Shown here one piece after another: positions 26,801 through 42,000 of a stretch of 64,000 nucleotides of DNA; within the stretch, counting starts at the first letter, position 1, and each line of letters begins with the position of its first letter. The stretch lies in NCBI GenBank assembly GCA_037389465.1, contig JAZARR010000230.1:2418001-2482000 (forward strand). Reading direction: 5' to 3'. This DNA comes from Baylisascaris procyonis (taxonomy: Eukaryota > Nematoda > Chromadorea > Rhabditida > Ascarididae). A program made the position numbers and the translations under genes. A model generated the notes under the pieces. That model did no database searches, was not told where the DNA came from, and worked only from the letters and a program-made list of their open reading frames with translations.

Positions 26801-29800
26801 TGGTGACCACTGATGGAGTTACCGTTGGCAAACAATATATGGGAATTTTAGAGGAAGGAGGATATTTCTCATTAATAAAACTTTTCCCCCAGAGAACCTG
26901 TCCTTGAATCCGGGAGTAATTTACAGTATGGTCTATTTTTCGCTCTAGACGATTGATGTGGTAGAAAAAGTAAATGATAACACAATGGATATCAGTCAAC
27001 TATGCCAATGAAACTAAGCAATAGTGCAAGCCCACTAATTATCCCACACAGAAGCGGGCAAATGAGGACAAAGCAGGTGCACAGCAACTAATAAATCCAT
27101 AGGTTAGTAAAAAAGGAAAAGGAAACAGTGGATAGTGATCAACGGTCTATTAGAATTCAATAAAAGAATTGTGGTGATCTGGATGATCACAAGGTTTTTG
27201 CATAAAGGTTGAGTTCAGTGCATTTTGTCGAAACCTGCTCACCTTCAGCGCACAATGTTTCACTCCGAACTACGCCCTCCCTCCCCTCCCCCTCAAGCTA
27301 AGTCTCATTAGCACTACCGAACGATAGATATATGTATGCGTGCTTCTGTGTCGATTGACTGCCTTTTTAATCTCGCTTCAAGACCTCATCTCTTATTGCT
27401 ATTCTCAACTAGCTGCTATGTGAATCAAGCGGTCTGTAAGCCTTTCTGTTTGCTAAACCCTCCCTCTTTGCATAATTCAACCATTTCGATGATCTTGTGA
27501 CAGTAATAGCGATCTTTTTCGAAATCACGCAAGTTACACGATTGCCTTACCGATCGAGTGTATCTCTTGCGATCATGATGCTTCCACTATTACGAAGGAG
27601 CTTTTTTCAATCTTGTTCATGCTTCGGTAATAACGATATAGAGAAAACAACGCCCATAAATTGCTACTCAAAGCCGCGTTCCCTTATATCGTCGATAATT
27701 TCCCCCCATTCAACCCATTAAGTGCTGCGAATATCGTTTCCACTCATCATCTATATCGCTTTCGCTATTTCTTCATTTCAGAAAATAATTACGTAAAAAA
27801 TTGGGATTAAATCAATATGTAAATGTACAAATTTTTAAAGCAATCGTTTATTTTATGCAAAAAATGGAACATTTAATTTAGATGTTTTCAAAGGAAAAAA
27901 GGGCGAAAAAATTTTTCAAGATATAAAACAACAAGTAGGATATCCTTTAGGATCAAATTTCTTAACAAAAACAACGAAAACTATGCGAATAAGTTGTGAA
28001 GATTTGTCATTTGGAATTTCGTCTTTGAAGTAGATATACATCCCATAGAAAGAAATGCTTTTGTATTTAGATATTCAGAGGAAAAATTAGTGATAGTATT
28101 ATCAGCATTCGCAAAAAATCCCAACACTCCTTAGACTGTTGAAGAAGGAGGAGGCGTAATGGAGCAGGCGGGTACGGATTAGTGATATGAGTTGGGATTT
28201 AGAAGACAGAAAAGTATTGGATGCATGGAATAGTGCTTCAATAGACGTCAACATTGCGCACTCGATTTGCTCGCCTTCAGCTCAATTTGCACAGTGATTT
28301 CGGCGACTGGCTGAAATTGCAAAACGAAAGTATACGATAGGAATGCTTCATCGATTTTGTAGAGAGTCGAAAAAATCTATAAATCTACCACCCAAAGTTG
28401 TGTAATAATATGAGGATAAAGAAACCTTCATAGAGGCAACTCGATGAAAATGATTTTTACGTAAAAAGACGAATAAGAGTGATTTTTTTAAGTAAAACAA
28501 GCTTTCTGAATAAAACGATAAACTAGTATAAATGATGAGAGAAAAATTTGTGCCACCTTCATCTTCCCCAGCTTAATGATATTCTTCAGGCTCGCTAATT
28601 CAGTGCGCAATATGGAAAATAAAATGAAAGAGAATGAAAACATGCAGGATTAGAGTATACATGCGATAAGTATACAGGCTAAAACCTCTTATCACTAATA
28701 ATTGCATAGTAGTGAGAAAAGGTTTCGTCCATTGAGGTATCAACAAAAATTTTTATCTATTCATCTATTTTATCGATAATAAAATGGATATAAAAGAAAA
28801 ACATTTGTTTATTCAACGTGAAAATGCATACTAGGGTTGGGTTAATATTATTTATATTCTTACAGTTGCGGTCATAAGCGATCGCAGATTTCACATGATA
28901 TATTATGCGAGAGCTATAGTGATAGCGAGATGAGCTTTCAGAGCATTGCCCATAAAAAAGAATAGTTTTTTAAGTTCTCAAGACTCCTCTTTATGAATCA
29001 TGGCTACTTGAAGATAAAATACAATTTCTGCGTTCAATTCACAAAGTTCAGAGGAAAATCTCTAACACTAGCGATCACCTAATTCTCAATCAACATTATT
29101 AATCCGACTCTCAAATGGTTCAGCAGATATATAGTAATTGTAAAGTAGTAATTCTGGTCTAACGTCATAACCCTCGCAAACATCACGATAATCAGTGAAT
29201 AGATAAAAATAAATTAACAGTTGAAGTTCTACGACTAGGCATCATAAAAGTTTGAATGCTTGAAGAAACTAGATTGCTGACGTTCACATATGACTATGTA
29301 ATGCGGTGAACATATGTCAGGCTTGAGCTCATACGTTAAGCTGAGTTCACGTAACAGCTGCCAACACACACACACACACACTCTCTCTCTCTCATTATAA
29401 TGTCTTTCAACTGAATGACACATATAAAAACTTTTACCCGTCAAATTTAATTACGAGCAGATAGCATTCAATATTTTCAAATCTTTTTAAGGTAAACTAA
29501 GTTTCTGCTTGCGCAACAATTTTAGAGTTTTTATTAATAAATCGCATAATAAACTTCGATAATTATTATCGACTGTTATCGTTATAAATATTTAGCAGAA
29601 TAATTTGTTTATTTCATCTTGAACTTTTCAATAAAATGAAGCAATAATTCTCAAATAAAACCAAATTCAAAGTATATCAGCAACCGTTATATGCATATTT
29701 ATCATCAATACTGCAAGCTTATCGTATTTGAATATGTTTGACTGCCAGTGTTCTAATTATAGAAAACGATCACCTTTGTTGAAGATCATTTTCTATTTTG

Positions 29801-32047
29801 ATAACTTTTTCAACTTTCACAATTACTGAGTTCATTAATAGTGCAATATTTTTTGTATCAATTCCATTTCCCCACCTTATCCGCTTTACAAAAGCGCAAT
29901 ACGGTAATATCGTGTCTGTGCGTACCTGTCTGTGCATGTATGTGTCTGCCTGTTGGCCCAGTAATTTCAACTCAAGAATCACCGAAATTAGCGTTAAGAA
30001 ATTTGATGAATATATTCTACATCATCGATTGATCTCGTACACCATATCTCATCTTGACCTACAAGTTTTAGTAGAAGCTGTAAATATTTAAAAGTGCTAA
30101 AATATATGCAAGAATTTTTCCATCAGTTGAATTTCTCCCATTTTTCACTGTTTGGCTCATTGAAAAACGAATCCCTTGCGGAAAATTTATGCAGAATGCA
30201 GATGGCCAGATCAGTTGAAATATAAAGTTTTCTGCAAAAATATTCCACTGATTTTTTGTTTTTCATTCGTAACTTAAGAAAATGTTAATCGCATCAACGA
30301 GATGCAAAAAGCGCATATTGTGCGGCTGTACCTATCTTTCATCGTCTCTCTAATGTTTATGAAATCCCTCATTGGCCCGTCAACCTGTCCGATGATGATT
30401 TCGTGATGAGATCAGATAACGCCGTTTATTGCAAGGTTTTGTCGAAATTTTTGATGAAAACTAGATTGCATAAGTTTAAAAAAATGAAGCTAACCCGGGT
30501 ATCAGGTTGCGATTCTGTTGACTGTTCTGCCGCTTTGTTCTGCAAATACCATCAATGATCGGTGAAATGATACAGAGTGACAATTATTGTACACATCACA
30601 ACAATTCACCTGACATAGTAAATATGAATCTGATTGAATTTTTTGGGTAACTTTTGGGAATGGGCAATTTGAGACTTTTGCAAATCGGGTATATTATATA
30701 GCGCAAATATGTACGAAGACAAGGTAGGTATTCATTATAAAACATATTCTGAGTAGATTAATCGTACAAAAATCGACAAATCAGTAGGAAATCATGCCAG
30801 ATAAACAACCAAGGTATCATGTTTATTCTTAAAATTTTTGATACTTAATTGTTTCTTGTCAGGAATAGTGTTAAAAGCGTTCAATTGTGCTTTAGCTAAA
30901 CTTTAGTTAACTAGAGTGTAATAAAAACTGGTGACCATATTGAAATTAATAATGCGAATTAAGTCTGTGTGGGTTGCAATAATCTAGTTCTGAGAATTTA
31001 TTTATGTATAGCGAATTGAGCATCTCAGACAAACATCAGCAGACAAGCAGACAGACATAAACAAACCGATCAATATCTTATCGTGTTCTTGCAAAAGATG
31101 CAAAATATATACTTACATTTCCCTTGTGATGATGCACATTGTCTTCCTGAAAGCAATATAGCACATTATTAATGCGTGGGGAAAACTTTTTGATGTAAAC
31201 ATTAGCAGTGCTTTAGTAATGGTGAATCTTCCACATGAATTGCAAAAATCTTATTAAATGCTAGCTCGAAACGACTAGCAAAGCGAACTTCGTTTCCATT
31301 GGAGTTCATTTGATGCATTTTGAAGCTCAACTTTTTTTTTTCATTCTGGAGTCTTTTGGAGCATATAGAGGAGTTGATTTTGAAGTGTTTTGATGCTATC
31401 GGAGTCATTATTTGAATCTGACTGCAACTCACTTATTTGATAACAGATGAAAATTTAGTCTCTGGATAAAGTTTTTATCAATCATCAAATAATGGTCAAA
31501 TAGAAGTTGAAAAAAGTTTGCAAAAGACAACCTGAAAGAAAATGTGCGCGCGGATTTAATAAATGACTAAATTTTGGCAAAATTGATCAATCAATAATTG
31601 ATCAGTTTTGAGATCAACCAGATTTAGTTTAAACCACTGAGAGATCCTTTAGAAGATTCATTCGGCCGTCATTGAGAAAGTATAATGGTGTAATATTCGC
31701 TATCGTTGTAGCATTGCTACTATATTTTATTGTTCATTTATTAGTAATCTTTTATATTATTTTCATGTTATTTTTTATCATTTTATTTATGAATGATTAA
31801 ATCTTTGCATAGTTATGTATTTAAAAGAAGCAATCGAATTGCTAAATGATTCATTCAACAAATATAACAACGAGAATCATAAACATCCCCACAACTGGTA
31901 ATAACAAAAAGTAAGTCATTTGCGCCAATGTTAATGTAATGCACCATTTAAGTAGAGTATAGTAAATAAAATCACGTAAATCATTGCAATTAGAATAAAA
32001 GAAATAGAAACCTTATTGCAACCGGTTGCCTGCTCAGTCTCGTCCAT
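23813..32047 (-). CDS. Four-finger C2H2 zinc-finger protein
   Basis: I read six exons in phase, 234 residues: 32047-32012 (ATG), 31146-31117, 25999-25820, 25459-25384, 24819-24549 and 23924-23813 (TGA). The 30-bp second exon has excellent splice signals. Finger 1 (YTCRFCGLTF, about residues 56-78) is C-x2-C-x12-H-x3-H. Finger 2 (YKCNKCSESF, about 85-106) and finger 4 (YICQYCSKSY, about 190-215) are C-x2-C-x12-H-x4-H; finger 4 is split by the last intron. Finger 3 (YKCECGRTF) has only one residue between its cysteines and an H-x-H end, so it may fold poorly. A 50-residue acidic/proline linker separates fingers 3 and 4. Probably a nuclear nucleic-acid-binding protein; target unknown. The two 5' exons are less certain than the rest, and the second intron is about 5.1 kb. 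Confidence 0.75.
25225..25325 (-). other. Possible alternative terminal or poison exon of the zinc-finger gene
   Basis: A TATTTCAG acceptor opens at 25325. The frame continued from the finger 2 exon runs 33 codons (starting GTNIVIINVP) to a TGA at 25227-25225. Use of this exon would remove fingers 3 and 4. The standard transcript, which skips it, keeps frame and gives a normal finger linker, HSDQKGYKC. Confidence 0.35.
26206..26279 (+). ncRNA. tRNA-like element, probably pseudogene or tRNA-derived repeat
   Basis: A 74-bp segment in the large zinc-finger intron has TA then GCTC paired with GAGC as a D arm, and GGGGGTTCGTCCCCG as a T arm/B box. TGTCCGC at its start pairs with GCGCACA at its end at six of seven positions. 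The anticodon stem has a mismatch, the loop would present GGA without a T at position 33, and spacing between the arms is irregular. It is therefore more likely a decayed copy or SINE head than a working tRNA. Confidence 0.4.
29362..29393. repeat. (CA)n(CT)n microsatellite
   Basis: A CA run passes directly into a CT run, in the large zinc-finger intron. Confidence 0.9.
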
Positions 32048-35000
32048 TGTAGAAATAAGAGTGATGAGGAGAGCAGCGATCGGATGTGAAGTGCTTTACA
32101 ACGCACGCTAACCGTAGTCAACAAATAAAAGCCACACGGGGTTGAGATAAAACAGGGAGACACTACAACAGGTTTACACTCAGCACGCAATGCACACCCG
32201 GCCAAGTGCTGCTCTTGCAAGCTTATATCTTAACCACCACGCACGTGTATCACATTCTTTAATTGAAAGCATACGTTAAAGGCATATAGAATCGAACATT
32301 CCTATTCGTCGTTTGATGGGAAATGACTGTTGAAAGGATGGAAAATAGGACAGGACAAGAAGGGGAGGAAAACTAAGAGAAGGTGCAACGAAGAACGTAC
32401 AATTAGAATTTTCAAATTCATCGAAGAGAGTATAGAAATTTCCGGAAGAGTGAGAACGGACTAACAAATAAGAACGAATAGGATAAAGCATGATGTGTTC
32501 ACTGAAATCATAAAACAACGAATGGATTTGAGATAGTGACCAAAAATCTACACAATTCTGGATGTGCCATCATAGCTGTAGATCGACTTTTGGTTAAAAA
32601 ATGTCGCAGAATTAATCTGCCAATAGAATTTCCCATTCCTTCCTTTTTAATGTAAAGGCTATAGTCCCTGCATCCTCTACTTGAAATCACAGGGAATACA
32701 ATTTGAAATCCTGCTCATTAACGAAATGTTTACTTTTGTTATCTGATCCCAGTCAAGAAAGTCGGAACTCGGTCTCTTCCCCCCCCCTCATCAACGGTCC
32801 TGGAATAAAACAAATTAAATTCTCTTCATTTATGAGTTTGGATTAGTGAAATATTGAAATAATTACCGTTTGCCCATACAGACATACAGAAGAGATCTGC
32901 ATAAGAAAAAATATACAAAAATTTTAGTCGGTCCTACGATGTCACTCTTTATAAAACTTTAAACGTTTTTGTATGAAGTCAATTTAGTTTGATAAAGGCT
33001 TTAAATCAGTATTAAGGAATTTAGAAATTATATCAGACAAGTGCGGACGCGCACCCGAGAAACAGAAGCAATACCGTTTTTGCTTCATTACTCATCACGC
33101 TCATCAGTTCAATAAATTACAAAAGAGTGATTAAAATATGCAAAACAATACATACAATTATAATAACGCATATCGATCGCTCCTATGAATTTTCTACAAA
33201 GTTTCTATGCAAGAAAAAAACGCATCGCAAAAGTGGTGCATTATGGGAAAGCCACGTCTGTTAGCAAGCGCTCTACCCCGAGTCCAGTAGCTCTTCAACT
33301 CGGCAACCATTACACAAGAATTACGAAATTCGGCTGATATATTATAAACCATATGATTAATCTCCCACTTCAAGCTGATTTATGAAATTCTAAAAGGGTT
33401 ACAATCATTGAAAGCACGTTTCATCGGGCAGTCTTCTATCTTAAAACAGCCAGCGTATGAAAAAAAACAACGATTCTTCTGTGAGCAAGCGGTTAGGTTA
33501 GCTAAAATATTAAAGCATTATTTTGCACTTTCACGTTTTGTCGGTAAGTGATGAATCTATGATACCCATACTTCCTCTGAACTAATCGGTTAAAAAAAAT
33601 GCACTCCGGTCGATAAAAAACTTATGTAATTCTCAGCCAGATTTCAGCATTTTCAACTAAGTTTTTTCAATGCCGGTGGGTCGGTGTGAAATGGAGAACA
33701 AGCGATCATTTTATGGCATAGACTATACAACGATCAAATTCTGTAACTCTTGTTACGGTGATTAGACTGTCGGACATTGAAATCGTCAGACAAATAGGCA
33801 TACAAACACATAAAACTCCATAACTGAGTTTAATATGAAGCGATAGAAAAAAGATTTCGGCATTGGCTATTCCTCCAGCAATGAGCAAATACGACAATGA
33901 AGGCCGATGAAATGCAATAATGCTTTATATACGTACACATTACTTGCTGACTCATCACTCACTTCACAGCTGTGATCTGCCTGCTGTTGTATATGTGGGA
34001 GTATGAGACTTCAACTCAATTGCATTCATTTAGTTGATTGATCGACCCATTCCACTAGTAATGAAAAATGTTTTCTCCAATATTTCCAACCTACGTTTTA
34101 AGTAAGGTGACAATTAGGAAAACACATTCGGCGGGCAAAGCGAAAAACAAAAAACTTACTCGAGAAAATATAAAGCAAAACTTATTCAAATTATTTCTTT
34201 TGCCTTTCTATCCACCTATTATTCATTCCTGGCGCGCGTATTTACTGTTTACCATTTCAAAGGCGAGTTAGTAAGGAGGCACAAAAGTGTAAGAATCGTA
34301 CATTAAAATAGATCTGAAATAGATCTGACCACGGGAAAGCGCGATACGTGCTTTTTGCGATACAGCTCAACTCTTGCCCCCTAAGACATTCAAATAACCT
34401 ATCCACCCTTTGGCTGCCTGGCCTTGCACCAACCCTTAGCCAAGATGTTCGTTTCTCCCACAACTGCTTTCGCATAACGCGTTTGACTTCATATCTCGCT
34501 AGACACCTATTCAAGTGGTGAATTGAAACGAAAAGAACCATGAGGATCGGTTTACACTGATCAAACTTCATGGATCAGATTTAGATGAGAACGGGGTGGG
34601 CAAACAATATAATCCACTCGTTTATCTTTACAACTTCCCATCCACTAAATTCCTTCAAAGGTAAGCTGCCTTTTTGTTGAATTATAAACCACCAAAAATA
34701 TGATAGCACCAATGAATCTGACCACTTGCAATCTTGAAGACCTATTTGCTGTACGAAAATGCATAAACTTTTTCCAATAAACCCATTCGAATAGTTATAC
34801 GTACAGTTCGATTAATTCAAGCATCATGTCGAACCTTTACTAATATTAAACGAATTAAGTCAACATGAAATACAAAAGCCAATAATGAGTCAACAAAATG
34901 ATGGTCAGATATCGGAAATTACTACACAAAATATTATAGGAATACTTCATTAGACATGCAAGAAAACTGAAACGAGAAGAAAAATAGCTCAAATATATGA

Positions 35001-36084
35001 GCATTTCAAATATCTCAAATGAGAAGCGCAATGACAGCAAACATCTTCTTTGCGGTGAAAAAAAAAAATGTATGATGATCAATGAATGTAAAACTGCGTT
35101 CACTTCCTCCATTAATATCAATCAAATTTTCTGTCTTTCTTTAGAAAGTTTGATTTGAATATATGAATAAAATGGGAACAAATAACCGCACCAAAATTTG
35201 TGCATTTTTTAAAAAATTCATTACCGACTCTTCGTCCTTTTATGCCCTTCTAATATGCACAAAATCCTGTATTTGCATATAGCTGCAATCTGCCCAATAT
35301 ACACCCCTCCATCTATGCCAGCATCACCCACTGAATAAATTAACGTTCCCTAACGTATTGTTAAAGAGTTCGAAGATGGGAAAATAATAAAAAATGCATC
35401 GAACCTCTATATGGTTCTGTTTATGGCTGTGCTAGTGGAAAACTGTAGAAAAGATGAAATACTTCTCGTCGTCGTGGTTTGTACTGACATATTAGAGATC
35501 GCCTGATAGAAAAAAAAGACGTAGGATAGAGAATAAAAAATAAGAAATGTATATAAAGGTATTGAAATATTTCACAAGCGATAATAATGGACGAAAAAGA
35601 TAAAATAAACCTGAATCACCTATCATGCATATATACAAAAATATTAGCAACGACAACAGCACAAAGTGATACAGATGAATTCGCTTTTAAGCCGCTTAAA
35701 ACTTATTTCGCTTAGGAATATTTTTTTCTTTTATTTTATTAAAACTTATCCTCTCAAAACCAGCACTTTATTCGATGCTTTTGAGTAAGGGTTTTTTTAA
35801 GTTTTATAGTTTACCATGAAAAAAAATAATAGCCTACTCGGCATAAGAGCACTCTACCGAAAACTTATAGTACGACCACATCCCCCTTCCCCTCTTTACC
35901 TTTCACTCAGTCTATTTTCTGTTCATTCCAGTCTTAATGGGATATCAATAGAGAGAACTTTATTATCTTTAAAATTTCGACAGCTTTTAATGAATTACAA
36001 CATGAAATTCTCAACGTAACACAAAATATACAAAATAGCAATGGAACGGTGAATTAAAATCACCTTCGAGATATATACACAAAT
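32048..36084. other. Intergenic stretch without a convincing gene
   Basis: Lies upstream of the zinc-finger start and downstream of the condensin stop, so it should hold the zinc-finger promoter and the condensin 3' flank. A - strand frame from an ATG at 34571 to 34257 (MKFDQCKPIL, 104 residues) begins hydrophobic, contains several dibasic pairs and is GC-richer than its surroundings, but has no supporting splice context. A segment near 33240-33310 is faintly tRNA-like on the - strand. Nothing else stands out. Confidence 0.4.
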
Positions 36085-39000
36085 TCATTTCTTCGGTGAT
36101 TTCATCTTTAGTGGCGACTTTCGAGTTTTTCTCTGAAAAAAAAAAGAATATCCTCAACAATACAGACGAATGAATATCTCAACCATAAAGTGATAAAAAT
36201 CGGATAACTCAAATAAACACTAATAAACGAATGTATCCCCACAGAAATGATTCTGTGGCCGGACATTAAATCAAACGACAGCATTTTTTAAAACAAAGGC
36301 TATAAAAGAAACCATCTCCTCTGCAATCTTTAATCTTAATTATACAACCATTAAGTCATACTTACTCTTCAATCTTATACTTCCATTCCATCACATCATT
36401 GTAAATTGATTATGGTGTGGTCCACAAAGGTTAATCCCGAGTCACTTCTCCATTTCTATTTTTATCTTTGCAAATCACATCAACCCATGCAGATGTTTAT
36501 TTGAAAGCACGCTTCATTGATCACCCTTTGCACAGGAACACAATTTTCAATGAGCGCCTAAATACGTTAAAATGCCGGTGTGCTTTCAGGTCAATACTAA
36601 TAAACTGACATCACAGTAATCTTTTTTCTTTAACAATACAGTCGTGCTTCTATATTAGAAGTCATCAAAGGTCCATTCTTAATAGTGACATCTACTAAAA
36701 ACACTGCAACAACTTTCGGACTTATAAGCGCTTAAGAGTGAAAAAATGCCTAGCAAACCGATTGCTTCGGAGCTCTGAAATCTCCTCACCTTAGCATCAC
36801 AAGCTCGAGAATCGACCCTCCTCAACAACTTCTTACGCTGTTGCTGTACGAAGAAAAGGATCACGCCTTACCAAAATCAAAGTCCGCATCCATTACACTT
36901 CCGCATTTTCACACACCATCTTCCTATGATAAACTGACTGTGAAAAACGATATACTCATAATCGCATAAAAAAAACCTTATGAAGTAGGCCACGTTCCGC
37001 AACCGCTTCTTGCTCCATCTTTTCATTATGTATCTTCGTCAATGTATCAAGGAATTCATCCAATTCGGCCTGCAAAAGTTTATTGCCCAATATATGCAAA
37101 ATTTTAGAGAGAAAACCTCTACAATATTCATTCAGTCGACAAGATTGCCCAAGAATACACCACAAGTTGATTTCATGATACACAAAAGAAAGAAATGGAA
37201 CAATCACAAAAATACTCGGTAATTGAAAAATGGAAAATCTATAACGCATAATAATTCAAGCATGGTAATTATAAAAGCAATCAGAAGCAAATGCAACGCA
37301 TCTTAACTTTATACTTTCATGGTAGCAGGATTGCACTGTTAACAAGCCAATACTGAAACAAACCTTAAGCTCCGTATTGCGTAACGCTGTTGTTTTTCTG
37401 AAGTGTACCATTGCTGCCGAAAGGTTAGCGAATACGGTATCCAATGAGAGGAGATATGCGTAGGACGGAAGAAGATCGGACATTATTCTCAATGATTTCT
37501 CACTCAAAGGTAATCGCGAGATACAATACGAAAGACATTCCGCCAGGCGTGCATCCACCTTTCCACTTCTGAATATGGAAAGCCGTTTGATACATGAATA
37601 ACCTTTACAACTAAACTGAAAGAGAACCTAGTACCTGATCCACGTCAGATATAACGTATGCGAGCAATCTACTTGATAAGCGAAATCTGATAAGATGATA
37701 AAATCCGGCTGACCGGGGGCTATTGATGGAAGGACGGCTTCCTTCTTTGATTTGTTCATAAATATGCAAAAATAATGCGGAAAAACTCATCCAACTTAAT
37801 TAAAGGTGTGCGAAAATAACCTTGTTCCGGAGTACACATTTTTAAATAACATGATCAAAGCAGATGGAACTTTCAACTGAACAAAGATAAACAAGTACCT
37901 CAGGGCTCTCATTTCATTTCACATAACTGAAGAAAACTAGTAGGAAAGCTGTCATAACACTATAATCCCATCACTTGCTAATAAAACCAACGTTTAAAAC
38001 TTTTGCCAAATACCAACACCCCTAAGTTCAGCCCCTATACTGCACAAAACGAGTGCAAGTATTAAACTGTAGAGTATGAGAGTAATGAGTAAAGTAAATC
38101 AGCATACTGATCGATGGCGCTTTGCATTCGTTGGCATAGCTTCTCTAACAAGCTATCCGCTTGCTTGTCTTTCTTTATGAACGATAACAACAACCTGAAA
38201 ACATTTTTTTAGCACTTGCCGCATGATTTACCTTAATTGCGTACTACAACTACCTAAATAGAGATAGTGGATAAACAACTGTAAGCAAATATCTTGGCTC
38301 GAAAAATTCAACTTACTGCAGAATATACAGATGAACTTTGAAACTGTTTGCAGCAAATTAGTGAGGTAAGAAACAGAGTCCATCTGACTCAGAGCCATCA
38401 AAACTCAACCGAATCTTAGATGCATAAATATCCTCACTCATTCTCCACCTAAAGTACCGAAAAGGAAACTCAGTAAACGAAGAAAAGATCCATATAAATC
38501 TGGAACGACTCATTTATACGAAAGCATCTGTTCAAGGCGAAACCGTAAGATGTTCACTTATTGATGTTCAATGCAATCCTCCTCCCTCAATAGTGTTGTT
38601 TGAGTCATTGGTATGCTGTATGCATTCAGTATGAACACATAGCCACATTCCAAAATCGACAGTAAAAACGTAGTAACCGAAGCACTCGCCCCCTCTAAGA
38701 ATAGATCCCTCTCCCCTTCGCTCTCCCCTTTTTCTCTCACGTGCCTCAAACCTTATTTTTCGTGAAAACACGGATCAAAATGTTAGCCAGTTTCAGCCCA
38801 CAACTATTTAAGCATTTTGCATTGAAAGAATGAATAAAGGAACTAATGAATGAAATAAGGAAGCAGAAAGAAAAGACGAGTTAAAAAATAATTGACTAGT
38901 CACGAATCACTTCTTATGAGAACTGACTTAAATTGAATGAGGATTTTTGAAATGAACGAAAGACACTCACTTCATGATTTGCCCAAAATCTTCTGTAGTG

Positions 39001-42000
39001 ACTTCTTCATTCGAGGAGAGACGTGAGATCATATCCGGCATCAAATTGTAAATAACATTCCCCTGAAGTGGAACAATGAAAACAAAAACAATTAGAGTAA
39101 TCTTTATCCAACAATTCACAATTAATCAAAAGCTGCTCAAGGATGGGCGGATGTCAACAAATGAGATGGTAAGGCGCATTGGATGCCCACAGTTATATGT
39201 GTTCCACAAATCGTTGTATAAATATTGGAAAATGACCGACTGTTTCTATAAATTACGAGGGTAAAATAAGACTTTGAGTGGTGATGATCATGAGAGTACT
39301 AGAGGCTGACCAGCTTGATGAAATAACTATCGCTTTGAGTACGCAAATTAAATTGATCACTATAAAAAATAATATTGAACATTTTCCTTTATAAACTGCT
39401 CTCTCTTGATCAACCTTCATATTATCACAACGAAGCACTATAAAGCTTATGTACATTAAAATGGCGACTTTAGTAGCACCTTACGTCCTTGCGAAAATAA
39501 AAAAAATTTGGAAAAATACCAAAATCCCTATCAACCCCCTACGTCCCCCCTTTTTCCTCCTGAAGATAATCGACTATGCAACTCGGCGAGAATTCTAAAA
39601 GAAAGAAACCTTTTTGGAGAGTTCGACGAAGAAATATTTGGCAAGATTTGCAATACTTGGGTTTGCATCAATCGTGCACCGTGCAAGATCAGCTATTGTG
39701 CCTCTAACTTTGACCATATCGTTTAGAATTAGATGTGCCAACACAATAACACATGTCTCACGTACGTAGATATCCTTATCTCGAATTCTGCAATCATTGA
39801 TATAAAGCATTAATAAAACTATAACGGAGAGTGCCATAAAAGAATCGCCACAGTGTTTTAGATCACTTAAAAAACATAGAACGGAAATAAAAGCTGTTTA
39901 TCAGATGCGAGAAACAAACTTCATGAGCATTCTTCGGCAATCACATATATTACAGAAAGACTGCTGGAGCCAAAGAAAGGAATGACAGTGAACAAATCAA
40001 AGATCAAAGTGCACAACCACCTCTTATAGAAAAAGAAACTGATCTTCTGGCACTGCAGCTCGATCGATACCCTCGCATAAAAAACGGGCAAATCTACTTT
40101 TTTACATACAAGTGGGATGAATTGACTGATCAGCATTCGACGAGTCTAAGCCATAACCTTCACATGACAATTGGTTTCCTAAATTTAAGCGATATAAAAT
40201 AACACTGCGTCGCTACGAACGCTTCGTTGATTAAAGTAAATGATAGTTAAATGAAGTAAAAATACGAAGTAGGCTTAATGCTACTGTTCATTTAAAAAAA
40301 AGGCCGTGAAAAAAGAACCTTTCGTATAGATAGAAACTGTGTTTCTCGACAACATTCGGGAAACGGAAGCATAAATCACCGGCTGCCACCATCAGATTAC
40401 TGCGACATTCGGCGCTAGGCGAATGCGCCAAGAAGTGAACGAATATCGGCATCATGTGCACACATACGTGCATACTGAAAACACATTCTCTTTCATTTTT
40501 CTGCGAACTAGTAGCGATAAATGCATCAAACGTGACCAACAACCTTTCTACTCCCTTCCGATTTGAAGTGGATGGCAAATAAGATGATGCTTTAATTTTC
40601 TCTCGCAGCATGAATCAACCAAAAAAAAGTTTTTTCAAGCAACTGAAATGATATATGCTATTTCGCGGATCGTAATCACCATTAACCCACTGCTTGTCTT
40701 TTAACAAGTAGTTTCTGCATGCCTCAATAGGCTTGTTAATTTCCCCCACAAGCATTTCTTTAAAACCTTAATTAAGATTTAATAAATATGCTAGCTATGA
40801 AACATATCACCAGAAAAAACAACCATACAGACAACTGCTTCCACATGCTGATCCACCCTCCTTTCTTATTCCTTAAGGTATTCACCAGTACTTAATAAAA
40901 GAGCCGGAAAATATCAATTATTTATTGTAAAACGCAACTACTAAGAACTTGTTTTATAAAATCCCAATAACACTGAAAAAAAATTTTAAGTGCCATTCGA
41001 TGTATTTATTACGCAAGAAAAAAAAGTAATTTTGCAGTTATGAAACATGTGCATACATAGAGTCAATACGTAGACAACGCTACAGGTGGCCAATAAAGTT
41101 TAACCACATATGCGCATCAAACAGCCAATTTGCTGTTTTGGCTCAATAATTGCATAAATTTCAGAAAATTTCAAACCTAAGCAGCATGACTTTCGACAGC
41201 GCAAGTGCAGCAGCCGAACGCAATCGCTCACTGCAGACAGTTTTTCGTGATTTAAGCACGAATAGTAAGAATGGCGTTAATCGACTCAGCAGTTTCCCTC
41301 TTCGAAATACACCTGTCTCGCAGATGCGTTGTGCACGTTGTGCCAATCTTTCTTCTTCGGATATTCCTGCATAATCACTACTACAATTTGTATGCAAACA
41401 TGTTTGTAAGAAATGATGCAAAATGAAATTCAGAATCCCTCTCATTCACCTACATCAAATCAGAACTGAAATTCAGGAGAGCAATCAAATAAACCCCTCT
41501 CCAAACCTCTTCCCCACCAATAATTAATTATTCAATCAATACCATAAATTGATAGCGACAATTTAATACGTCATAATAGGCTTATAGGTCAATCTGATCA
41601 TAAAAACAGTGCTTCACATACACACAGCTTATCCGTTAATGGATTCTTAGCTAAAAATCACTCGTTACATTCAATTACATCAGCTTTAATATATTGCGCA
41701 ATCGTCAGCCTTTCTGGATATTTAGCTCGACTCTACATTTAAGAAATCAGCACCCTCAAGCTATATACCTGTGAGCCCGAGTCGATCCTCGGAATCCTGC
41801 TCATTTTCCTCAAAGAAACCAATTCGTTCCATTGATTCTCTCTCAAGTTTGGTCGGCATTCTATCTTGAGGATAGTCTTCCGCATCAAGCGGCTTCCCTT
41901 TCATCAGCGGCTCTGCACCCAACGATGCTGCTTGACGCATCGCATGTAGAAGTTGAGTCTTACGTTTCATTTCCGCCAGAAATGATATATCGACGTGAAT

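Noticed and set aside
34257..34571. A - strand 104-codon frame that could pass for a secreted peptide precursor
   Set aside because: Dibasic sites are present, but the expected amidation Gly before a basic residue is not, and there is no splice or homology support.
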